The position numbers were made by a program, and so were the translations under genes. From Diplosphaera chodatii (taxonomy: Eukaryota > Chlorophyta > Trebouxiophyceae > Prasiolales > Stichococcaceae), in the NCBI GenBank assembly GCA_032358165.1, contig JAALGY010000052.1:620001-684000 (forward strand): 64,000 nt of DNA, in the 5' to 3' direction. Positions 12,843 to 22,896 of this stretch are shown here, in pieces (within the stretch, counting starts at the first letter, position 1; the number at the start of each line of letters is the position of its first letter). Under the pieces are notes generated by a model. That model was not told the DNA's origin. It did not search any database and worked only from the letters and a program-made list of their open reading frames with translations.

Positions 12843-13821
12843 ATGATGAGCACACAGTTGTGCAAGGAAAGCACTTCCCCATACGAATCTTCCGGGGGAG
12901 CGCCGCTCTTCAGCGGTAGGGTCCTCGATCGCCTCATGGCCATGTCGCTGTTGACGGACTGCTGCCTGATGAGCTCCGACGGGACCAAGTACCCTGTGCA
13001 CAGGGTCAAGCTGCTAGAACAGTCCAAAGTTTTCAGGTGAGAACAGTCATGATGCAGCTGCAACACCTAATGGTGGCAACGTATGGAAGCATGTTGACTG
13101 GACAGGCCTGCTTCGAGACTGCACACGACAGCCGATCCCCAGCAGGAGACCCACATTCATCATTCGTCCACCTTGCGAATACAATGCGTGTAGGGGCCTG
13201 CTGTCCGACGTGGCCTCCACTGCTGAGCTGCCTTTGGACGAAGATGCTGCCACTGTGCGCCTGCTGATCAGCAGCATGTATGACGCCCATAATGAAGTCG
13301 ACTGGACCACCTTGCGGACTCTTCTTGAGCTTGCCAGGAAGTACGACGTCGAGGACATCCAGCTGAGCTGCGAGGCTTTCATGAACACCATGCCGCTGTC
13401 CACCTCCAAGCTCCTGGATTACATGGACCTGGCCTACAGCTTTGGCATCAGCTCCGCCATCAAGCGCTGCCAGGACTTCCTTGCCACCGATAACAATTTC
13501 ATGGACCTTGTGCGGTATGCATGTTCACTCTCAGTTACACGTACGCTTACCACGCCTTGGCTATCGAATTCTTTGTTTGTGCGCCGGAAGAAACCATGGC
13601 CACAGATATCAGCTATTAGGTTTGCGAGTGCACTCCATCACGATAGGATGACAGGATGTGTGTGCGCTGAACGTTGTAGGGTGCATGGCGCGGATTGGTG
13701 CAAGGACCTGCCCAAGCACGTGATTCACACAACCATGCAATGGCACGTCAAAAACGAGGTGCAGAGACGGAATTGCGCTTCCGGCAGCTGTGGGATTATA
13801 TGCAACAGGAAGTGCAGATGA
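12843..13821 (+). CDS. BTB/POZ-domain protein (spliced)
   Basis: Exon 1 (12843-13036) encodes the BTB opening, with LTDCCLMSSDGTKYPVHRVK and then LLEQSKVF. It joins in phase to exon 2 (13194-13514), giving FRGLLSDVASTAELPLDED, then LLISSMYDAHNEVDW, the helical KYDVEDIQLSCEAFM and YSFGISSAIKRCQDFLA. This is the usual BTB fold: a protein-interaction domain often used as a CUL3 ubiquitin-ligase adaptor. A third exon after TTGTAG near 13680 continues in phase as RVHGADWCKDLPKHVIHTTM and stops at 13821. A rival reading of the same region ends at 13883. Start could also be 12846 or upstream. No second domain such as MATH, NPH3 or Kelch is visible, so the protein is short, about 200 residues. Confidence 0.75.
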
Positions 13822-14044
13822 GTATTGCTGATCGGCAAAGTCTCTTTCAGAAAAAATCAGACCTTGGCATCTATAATTTCTAAACCAAAGGTCTGTAAGA
13901 GGGATATACAAGAGATCAGCTGGTGCAGCCAAACTACTCTCAAGTTGGCGAGATGTTGGGAGTGGTGAGAGACGGTGTGGGAACCTTGACACTGATCTAT
14001 ACCCTGAACAGAACTGCCGCATCATCATCCAACTGCCTGCACTG

Positions 14045-17000
14045 CTAGCAGGCAGCGGGGAGCTGCACGTCATGCAGGCGCAGCTTGCCATCCGCTCCAC
14101 CGCTGGCCACCCGCTCTGTCCCAGCCCACGCCACCGCCAGCACCTATATGTCCATTGCACAGCAATCAACGACAAATTCCCTCTGCTGGCATGCGCCGTT
14201 GTCATTGCTCGGACCAAGCAGGACCAAACCGATCATCCTGACCCACGTCTGCAACAGATGTTGGCACACGGTGCCCACCTTGTCGGTGTGGCCAGTGATG
14301 GTGTGCAGCGGCACCGCGGCGCGCGTGTCCCACAGCTTGACCGTGGAGTCCTGCGAGGCCGTCGCCAGGTGGTGCTGCGAGCGCGGGTGCCACGTGATCG
14401 CCGCGATCCAGTCTGTGTGGCTCGTCCGTGCCTTGACAGCCTGTGCATGAAAGTGCCACCCATTGAGCGACGGACCGGTTAGCAGAGATATAATTGGTGC
14501 ATGCACAAGCACAGCCCTGCCAGCAGCACATTGCCTGATTGGCAGCGCGCATGACAGTCGAGCATGCATGTGTTAGGCTGGTTTGAATGCCTGTGGCAAG
14601 ATTCGGTAAGTGGCTGGTATGCCTTACCAGGTCCTCCCCTTTCGGCGCCCGCGGGTCCCACAGCCGCAGCGCGCCCTCAGCGCCCCCGAACGCTACAGGG
14701 CCGCCGCCGCCCGGCGCCACGCCCACCGCGTGCACCGCCTTGGTGTGGTTCAGCGTCTCCACAGCCTTCCCCGTCGGCACATCCCACAGCCGCACCTGCT
14801 CCATACCAGAGCTCAATGCATCGCCTGATGCAAAATGTATCAGGAGCACTGCGATGCAGTGAAAGACGACAGCTGTATCTGACCCTCGAGCGGCAGCAGT
14901 GTCTGGAATGCAGTCCCCTGGGAGTGTCTGCAAGCCAGTAGCACAGCAGGGCACTCCAGGGCACCCAGTCATGTGCACACCCACCGAGTGGTCCCAGGAG
15001 CCGCTCACGACCGTCGCCTCCTCCTGCCACGCCAGCGCGGCGACGCACTGCCGGTGGCCCGCCAGCAGCTGCTGCGACGGCGGCATGACCGCTCCGGCTG
15101 CAGAGGGCGCCGCGCCCGCCGCTGCGCTGCCGTTGGGTGCGCCGCCGGCAGCTGGTGCGGGGCCATTGGCGACATCGGCGGCCGCGCCTTTCCGCCGCTT
15201 GCTCGCCCCCGCGGCGGCCACGCCCTCCGCCCTAGCGGCTTCAGCCTCCTCCAGCACGGCTGCGCCTGCAGAGGTGTCAGCCTTGCGTCTGCCACTCCGC
15301 ACCAGGCCAGTGCCCCTCCTGGCTGCTCCTCCAGAGCGTGGCAAAGTATTCCTTTGGGGTGCGCATGCAGATGATGTACAAAAAGGAATTGTTTCTCTCC
15401 CTCCGATGTGCAGCCCTGGCGATGCGCAATGCAGCGGGAGCCCACCTGCGCGCCAGATGTGGATGGCGCCGTCCCAGCCGCCGGACGCGAAGCGCTCGCC
15501 GCCGGGCGCCGCCGCCAGCGCCGCGACCGAGTCGGCGTGGCCGCTGTACACCGCCACCAGCGTCGCGGCGTCAGCGGACGACTCTGTCGCGCTGCCGTCC
15601 AGCTGCCACAGGCGCGCTGTGCCGTCCTGCCCTGCAGGCCCCACACTGCACAGCTCAGCATGAGGCACTCTTCGGTGTCGTGCGCCGCGACCCACTGGCA
15701 TGCAGCGCCTTGCAGCCCTGCTGACAGTGGGTAAGTGTTGTCTTGAGTACTCCTGTTAAGGGTGGTGATCATAGCAGTCATTGGTGTGCGTCGAGAGCGC
15801 TGTGCAGCAGGTATGCCATTGCACTCGAGAACACCAAGCGGAGACAGCGGTGGCAGCATCCAAGGCACGCTGCCACCCCAGCATCATGCTGCTTCCCACA
15901 GCACCTGCCACAGCAGCCCACCTGCCGTGAGCGCTAGCCGCTGTGCTTCGTTGCTTTTGCCAGGAAGCACAGCAGCTGCCGTGACGCACTGCTTGTGCGC
16001 TGTGAAGGAGCCTGCCGGCTCGCCAGCACCTGCATTCCACATGGCCAGCATGACACAGATTCAAACGCCATCTTGCCATGTGTATGGTCCAGCTGCTGAG
16101 CTGACAGGCTGCACCACATGTTCCACTTGGCTTCTGCCTTTCAAAGGGAGCAAGCTAACAGGGACCCGACAGGCAGACTTGCCTGACCAGATGCGCACAA
16201 CACCGCTGTATGTGCCTGAGAGGATGCTGTCCTGGCCGCCAGCCACAGCGCTGACCCTGCAGCTTAAGATGCATGCTTCAGGTCACTGCAGTGCGGGAGC
16301 GTACAACACTGCAGATTCTGAGGCCTGCCGCCAGTGCTGCTGCAACCTATGCTGCGCACCAGTCATCGTGGGGCAGCTCGCTGCTGAGCTGCGGCGGCAG
16401 CACCGCGGTTGTGTACTCCACCTCCAACACCAGTTCCTATTGACAGGCACATGTCGGTCGGCTGCTTGGCACTCGATCGGCAATTTTGTGACGCCTTTGA
16501 AGGCCTCGGTGGGGTGGCCGGCAGAGTTCCTGTTGCTCCAGATGAGGCACAACTGGCGCCATCGCCTGCCGATTGCATAGGGCGCTGCAAGGGCGGGAGG
16601 TGCGAGCGCCGCACCGCAGAGATGCCGAGCGCCGTGACCAGCTGCTGCAGCGGCTGCCGCACCAGCTCGCCCGCCACCAGGAAGTCAAACGGCCGTGGCG
16701 TCTCTGCCAACAAAGAAACAAGGAGCATGACTGCCGTCGCCCGGCGCTGGCAGCCCAGTGCATCCGTTGCATTTCACTGGAGGCAGCCATGGCAGTGACC
16801 GACAGGTTGCAGACGCAGTCCACCGCTTCGTGCTTTGGCAACAGGTTATTACGATGTTTGTAGGCCGAGATCTCACCGAGATCCAGGAGCCCATTGATGA
16901 CCTGCGACAGCCCATAGCGGCTGAGCTTGCCCGGCACCGCCTGCACCGCAGACGGCATGTTGAAAACCAGGAAGGTGACGAACACATCATGACATCGCAT

Positions 17001-17196
17001 TGGGTGCACTTACATGCATATCCAACGGCGTCATACAGCTTGCAGAGTGCTCAAGCTACTTTCACCGCCGTAGCGCATCCGGATTGTGCAGCGCCACACT
17101 CACCACGGGATCGTTGGGGACTCGATACTGCTCTGGAAGCTTTGTGCTAAACCTGACAGTAATTTGCGTATCCTCCGCAGCCGCGGAGCCGGCCAT
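14045..17196 (-). CDS. WDR12: Ribosome biogenesis protein WDR12/Ytm1 (spliced)
   Basis: A WD40 protein of the PeBoW/Nop7 complex needed for 27S pre-rRNA processing in the nucleolus. The start at 17196 gives MAGSAAAEDTQITVRFSTKL, then EQYRVPNDPVV before a GTGAGT donor. The next exon supplies PGKLSRYGLSQVINGLLDLGE. Together with RPFDFLVAGELVRQPL (near 16680) these form the N-terminal NLE domain. WD repeats follow: GTARLWQLDG, GGERFASGGWDGAIHIW, ATVVSGSWDHSV, EQVRLWDVPTGKAVETLNHTK, GAEGALRLWDPRAPK, HHLATASQDSTVKLWDTR. The last exon reads VLAVAWAGTERVASGGADGK and ends LPAAC with stop TAG at 14045-14047. A long Ala-rich, basic insertion (about 15340-15080, with KRRKG) interrupts the propeller between early repeats. 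It is divergent with 17574. Confidence 0.92.
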
Positions 17197-17573
17197 CCTA
17201 GCGGCGAGTGTGGCGGCAGTCAACGTGCATGCACGATGGTAAACGGCTCAGATTCAGACGTTTGAGCAGCGGCTACTCCTGCTGTACATGCTGAAGCATC
17301 ATGCAGTGCAAAATGGTGTGTTGCGCGGTTGCCGCAAACGATTCAAGAGAGTGGAGTATGGTGGCAAGGGGAGTGCATGTTGTGTCAGGAGGGAGGTGCT
17401 CCCCTCAGTGATCGGTCCGCTGAAGCTCACATTCCATTTTGCGTGCGCTTTATTGCGGTCGTGCGGTATCTCCCTGCTCCTGCAGCCTGGGGGTGCGGAC
17501 TGCGGCCGACGCCTTGATCAGTGCACCAGCTGCACTCAGACCACCAGCGGCGCCACCGCATCTTAGCAGCAGC
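17197..17573. promoter_or_regulatory. Divergent intergenic region (WDR12 / YbaK-domain gene)
   Basis: This 377-bp head-to-head gap must contain both promoters and 5' UTRs. No specific element could be assigned. Confidence 0.4.
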
Positions 17574-19392
17574 ATGACACGAGCCGTCGAACTGAGCCAG
17601 CGCTTTGACACAATAGAGAGCAGACTCAGTGTGCTTGGAGCCAAGCTTGCTGGCACTGCCGGTCGTGCTGCGGAGCCTGCGACCTCATCAGACACTGCAG
17701 CATTGTACCAGCGGTATGCCGCCGTGCACAGCCGCCTGGCAGCTATAGAGCACCGGCTGCGCATCGAGCAACCTGAACACGCGCCTCCACGGGATAGCGA
17801 CGTATGTGCACCGTCAGGATTCAACGCTGAGGTGCATGTCCGCATGCACTGACAACGGTCCAGACGCAGCCTGCAGGACATCAATTGCCGCCATGGGATG
17901 CACAGCATCCGTATCTGATCCGGCTTCCATCTCGCGCAGGCGAACGGATCCGCAAAGCGTTTAACTTCGCATGCAATGGTGCTCGCATCCTTGCACACAC
18001 CAGCTTCGCCGCCGCTGCTTGCCGACGCCGGAGCCGCTGCTGCAGTGGCATCGCCCCATGGCGCCTCCGCCTGGCGGGACGACCCTCCTGGCGACACCCA
18101 GCGGTGCGGGATCGCGCGCCCCCGCGCTCACGGTCTCGGATCGGACCCAGATGACCATTCTATCGGGTTTGCCCGTGAGTTGGCATCCATCCAGACTCAA
18201 CATGTGACAAGGATGCAGTCTCACCTCTTTATACAGGCGGCTGGCAGCGGAGCTTGACGCAAAGGGCGTGCTGGCCTACAGCTTCCTGCGGGTGGTGGGC
18301 GACTACTACGACCACAGCCTGGAGTGGCGGCGCGAGTGCCTCGGCGCCCCCAGCGTCTTCCGTGAGTCACGATCCTGCCTGAATGATGGCGGTTGTGATG
18401 ACAGCATTGCTGCTTTCAAGCAGCCATAGCCAGGCAGCAACTCATGCACAGCGTAGTAAGGGCAACTGTGTCGCACAGTGGCGCCAGTTCCTGACCAGTG
18501 GCCCGCTGGCTGCAGACCTGTGCAAGTCGATGGTGATGCACAACACAAAGGCAGCAGACGCACCCGACGGCGGCCTGCCGCGCTACTTCCTGGTCATACT
18601 ACAGGTGGGCTCCCTGGTCCAGGAGAGTCCAGTGTCGTGAGCCTCCCGGCATTCTGGTCCGGCCCAGGTCGATACGGCGACAGTGCTTGTTTATATTTGG
18701 TGCAAGGCGTGTGGCAGTTTGCAACAATGCAACGATGTGAATGCAAGCGTGTCTGCTGACTTGCAGTACGCAGCCGCAGTGCATGGCGAGAAGCTCAAAA
18801 GGGTGTGGCACCGTGCTGCCAACAGGGACCGCCCCGCCGGCCACACCATCGGCAAGCAGTTCTTCAACCCGAGGCTTGTGCCGGAGGAGGTGACACCCTG
18901 GCTCTGTCGGGATTCTATGTTGGCTGTTGCCTGCGGCCAGCTAGCCTGGTGGTAGAGGCTCCGACCAGATGCGTTCATGCTGCATAGTGAGCTGAAAACT
19001 CCCACTTCCCCCAGGTGTCGGACCAGCTCACAGGCTTCCAGCATAATGCAGTGTCGCCAATTGGTCTAGCAACAGACCTACCCATCATCTTGTCAGATCG
19101 AGTGGCTGCTTTGCAACCGCCGGTCTTCTGGCTGGGCGGAGGTGAACCCGACCTAAAGTGAGTATGTGATGAGTGTGCGTCGTGCACCACGTCAATCTTA
19201 TGCATCATGGTCTGGGTTCCCGCTGAAAACTGCCTGTCGCTGACGCTGGAAAATTACAGAGAATGGGCAGGAGCTGATTCAGACCTGTCATGCGTTTCTT
19301 GCAGGGTGTGCCTGCCAGTGCATCCTTTCCTGGAGGCATACCGCCCTACAGTCGTGGACTGCACTGACGACAAGCGGACCATCATAGAGTAA
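17574..19392 (+). CDS. YbaK/ProX aminoacyl-tRNA-deacylase-domain protein with N-terminal coiled coil (spliced)
   Basis: Exon 1 begins MTRAVELSQRFDTIESRLSV and continues with heptad-like LYQRYAAVHSRLAAIEHRL, a short coiled coil. Middle exons are unclear to about 18230. The domain then starts with RRLAAELDAKGVLAYSFLRV and EWRRECLGAPSVF. It continues LCKSMVMHNTKAAD, GGLPRYFLVILQYAAAV, GEKLKRVWHR and FFNPRLVPEEVSDQLTGFQH, then NAVSPIGLATDLPIILS, FWLGGGEPDLK and HPFLEAYRPTVVDCTDDKR, stopping at 19390-19392. The KS-MVMHNT opening, the NAV-PIG turn and the FWLGGGE-DLK signature are those of the ProX/YbaK family that removes mischarged amino acids from tRNA. Similar stand-alone proteins occur in plants. 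Enzyme activity is inferred from the family only. Confidence 0.85.
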
Positions 19393-19817
19393 AAACACGT
19401 TGGACATGGTTGGAGGCTGGCATGTCGGGACCTATATGGTCATTCCTGCAATCCAGCCGTGACACAATAGTATGCCTGACAGTGTTGTGCTGCACTTTGT
19501 TGCGTAGACACACTGCCACATCTCAGATATGAGGGCTCGGTGCTAATTGCTTCAAGATGTTCTTGAGCGCGACCATCATGCCATGTACTGATGATGGTCG
19601 CGCTCGGGGTTTGCAAATCTGCGGTTGTTCTGAAGGGCACTCCTGGTGGAGATTTGTGGCTGCATAGCCTCATCATGTGACCAACATTTGTTGCATTGCC
19701 ATTGAAGCCTGCAGCCTGGATGAGCAGTTTGCCGCAGACACCACTCATTGCTGCAGCTCTGCCATCGTCGTTGGCTGTCCCAGCTTGTTGACATCTGTAG
19801 AAGAAAGGGTTGCAAAG
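19393..19817. other. Convergent intergenic gap with hairpin
   Basis: This tail-to-tail gap lies between the YbaK-domain gene and EF-Ts. No exon is recognisable. It holds the inverted repeat listed separately. Confidence 0.5.
19565..19605. repeat. Perfect 15-bp inverted repeat (hairpin)
   Basis: The left arm GAGCGCGACCATCAT (19565-19579) is the exact reverse complement of the right arm ATGATGGTCGCGCTC (19591-19605), with an 11-base spacer between. Transcripts of either flanking gene could fold it. It lies 170-210 bases beyond both stop codons. Confidence 0.9.
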
Positions 19818-22333
19818 TCAGTTGCAGAGCCTTGGACACAACCAAGCGCTTTGCTTATCGGTCTGGATTACATGGACGTGTGGGCGGTTGCATAACGGGC
19901 ACGCACCCTCTTTCAGGGCCTCTCCCACTTGCAGGCGCACGAACGCAGAGACGTGAAGGTCGCAGTTGTACTCCCCATTAAACTTCTGCAAGCCATTCCA
20001 GACAGCGTCAATGTCACGCATTCTGAGCAGCTGAACTGCAAGCGTCAACGACCTTGCACATCATGACTCACACTGGCACTTGTGGGTCCTGGCATGCAGA
20101 GTGTAGACTGCACCTTGACAACATCCTGCACACGCTGCGAGTCGTCCATCACATATGGCTGCTCCAGCAGGCATACCTCCTGGTAGTACCTGCACCAGGT
20201 ACCGGTCAGCATTTCAGGGTCTTCGCCCAGCCCAAAGTCAACGACGCTGTCAAGCATCCTGTCAAGCTGCTACTGCCTACTTCTGCTCAAGCGCACATGC
20301 CAGCGGAAGTGACGCTTGTGCGGCCGATGTTGCGGTCATGCTGCAGTCTGCCTGTGGCAGACGCAGCTGTCTCACAGAATCTGACGTCCATGAGACAGGA
20401 TTCTCCCACCACTCACTTGTTAAGCCGGCCCACGACCATCTTCTCCAGCACATTGGCGGGCTTGCCGCTCTCGGCAGCCTGCGTCCGCAGCATCACACCC
20501 TCCGCTGCCCGCACCGCATCCGGCACTGCAGCGTATGCACCACGGCTTGTGACCAGCCTGCGCATCCTAGCTGGACCTGGTGATACACCTTGTGTTCTCC
20601 ACCCACCGAGACTGGAGCACGGACAGCCACATGCAAGCACGAAGCCAGCAAGACGACACCCGGCATGCCATTATGAACTGATGACACACAGAGTGGAGGA
20701 GCGCTGCAGCCTTCACGAATTGATGGATAGTGTTCTGACAGCTTCTGGCTGCCTGCAAGAGCTGACTGCACTGCAAACATTCGTTTGCTCTGGTGGGTGG
20801 GTTGTGAGAACCAAACAATGGCGTTGCTGAGAGTCATGGCGTGCCTGTCTCCCGGCTGAGGTAGGGCGGCCGCATTGCCACCACGTGCATCGCCAGCTTG
20901 CCAGCCAGCTCCTGCGCGGCTGCCTTCGCGTCTGCCGCTGACAGTTCCCAGCCTGACCCAGTCTGCATCACGTGCACAAAGCACACTCTGCGCTGCACGC
21001 CCCACTTGCCGTTGTTTCTGGATTCTCGGTTGTGCCGTGCTGCAAGTCCTGCTCCACTCGGCTAGACAGGCCCAGTGCCCAGCAGCAGCTGCCGGGAGTA
21101 GGTGTTCCCCCTGACACACCTGCAGGCCGACCAGGGCACCCATGCGGCCGACGCCGGGCGCCGAGCTGGCGTGGAGGTAGCTGCCGACCACGCCGCCATG
21201 CGCCTCCAGCCTGCAGTTGCGCACAGCAGCGCTGCTGGGCAGCCGATCTGCGACGGAGTGACATGCACATGCACATGCACATGCACCTGCCGCAGCTGCA
21301 GCACTGCTGGTGCAGCGTCATGGCTGCGTGGTATGCAACATGCTTGTCAGGGGACCCAGGACGCCCGAAACTAGTCGTAAAGCTCACTTGACGCCACGTC
21401 TGAGCGCCATCTTCTCGCGAATCACGCCCGCGACGGCATCCACAGCTGCCGCAGCCGACGTCCCATCTGCCGTTTTGGCTTGCTGCAGCGCTTCCGTGTC
21501 CAGCTGGCCCCCTGCAGCGCATGTTACCACCATGAGGCACGATGAGGCACGCACCGCGGAAGGACGCAAGCCACACACGACAGGCGGCACCCTGGCTGCA
21601 TGTTGCTGCAAAAACGTAGGGACTTCATCTCGCACCCTGGCGGCCGGAGGCCGGTACTCGAAGCGCTGCCGCTGCGACCTGACTGACCATGCTGATGAAC
21701 TGGTCATTGCGGGCAACAAAGTCTGTCTCAGAGTTGACCTGCAACACACGGGCTATCTCTTACAGCCGTTGCACGAAGGCCCATCCCAGAGGCCATGCAG
21801 GCTGCACACGTGAGCGGCGTCACATTGATGCAGATGCTTGCCTCTACCAGCACTGCTGCATCGCCATTTGAGGCAAGGCCTACGAGCCCCTGTGCAGCGT
21901 TTCTGGAGGCCTGCGGTAGAGGTCAGTGCACGATTAGCAGTCACACCCAATTCAAATGACCGCAGGCGCCTCATGATCGACCACAGCTAGCAAGCAGCAT
22001 CAGCAGCCGTCACACCTTTTTTGATGACGCCGCAAGACCCTTCTTCCTCAGCTCCTGAAGCGCCTCATCTGTGTCGAACAAAGCTTAACTATCAATGCAT
22101 CGCAGCAACATCATCCGTTCGCAGATGTGCCGCTGCTCGCACGAATGCACCTCACCTTGCTTCCAGTCAGCCTGCATGAGCGCTGCCCTGACGTCTGCCA
22201 TCGGCGCCCCGCTTTGTTCCCGCAACGACTTGATCGCGCTCAGCTGCTCTGAAGATGTGGATGCCATGCACCGCAAGAGCTGGGCACTGCATTGTCCAAG
22301 ACTGACCTGCCTGAAGCCACGAGCCAACATCAT
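19818..22333 (-). CDS. TSFM: Elongation factor Ts, mitochondrial-type (spliced)
   Basis: The nucleotide-exchange factor for organellar EF-Tu. Start at 22333 (two adjacent ATGs, 22333 and 22330) gives MMLARGFRQVSLGQCSAQLL, an arginine-containing presequence. The UBA-like N-terminal domain follows: AIKSLREQSGAPMADVRAAL, MQADW, EALQELRKKGLAAS. Core exons give GLVGLASNGDAAVLVEVNSE and then TDFVARNDQF (21880-21700), matching the universal EF-Ts motif around SETDFVA-N. Further exons show AMHVVAMRPPYLSRE, VLEKMVVGRLNK, YYQEVCLLEQPYV and VSAFVRLQVGEAL. The reading frame continues 23 residues past the usual VGEAL end, to TGA 19818-19820. The family order is unbroken. Targeting to mitochondria rather than plastid is inferred from the short presequence. 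Confidence 0.9.
21261..21286. repeat. ACATGC hexamer repeat
   Basis: Four perfect tandem copies of ACATGC, followed by the variant ACCTGC, lie in an intron of the EF-Ts gene. Confidence 0.9.
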
Positions 22334-22896
22334 TTGGACCGTCTCACTGAAAGCTTGTGGTGGCACCGCAACTCAGATGCAGGGCGCAGATACACTGCAC
22401 ACAGCTGTGGCAATATTCAGGCTTGAAGGTGTTGACAATGTTGCTGCACACTGCTTTCGATGTGGCTGCCACGTTGCCTAGTCATCATTATGCAACAGGT
22501 CGGCCGATCGGACGACTGATGGGGACCTTTGGCATGGAAAGGAAGGAAGGGCTCACCGAGACAGACTGGGCTTGAGCGACGCTGCCTGACCGCGCCCGTG
22601 GTGAGCAACACCATCTACATTCTTAATGATTCTGTAATTATTTGCTTGATCTTCTTTGAGGCGCATATTGGCGAGCGCCGCCTCCGCACAGGTGGTCAAC
22701 AGCATCACATCCCGTGTGCTATATACAGAAGTGGATCTCGACACTTCACCAAAGCCGCCTGCTTGACGTCCGGGTCCACAGATGCATCCTACCAAAAATT
22801 TAGGTTAAAACATCGAGATCGTGTCCATTGAAGCTGCTGGGATCAAGATGCCGACATGACGCAGCGGCAGGCGCCGCAAACCAGTCTTGAGGTCCC
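22334..22896. promoter_or_regulatory. Divergent intergenic region (EF-Ts / coiled-coil gene)
   Basis: Both promoters should be here. A minus-strand stretch near 22795-22700 reads DASVDPDVKQAALVKC after a TTTGGTAG acceptor-like site and might be an upstream or separate small exon. I could not attach it to any gene. Confidence 0.35.

Noticed and set aside
14202..15701. A 499-residue open frame on the minus strand
   Set aside because: It contains true WDR12 exons but also runs through introns in the same frame; the spliced WDR12 model explains the conserved parts, and the read-through parts have no family signal.
20054..20830. A 258-residue + open frame
   Set aside because: It lies antisense to EF-Ts exons with clear family motifs, and its translation is Cys/His/Arg-rich noise.
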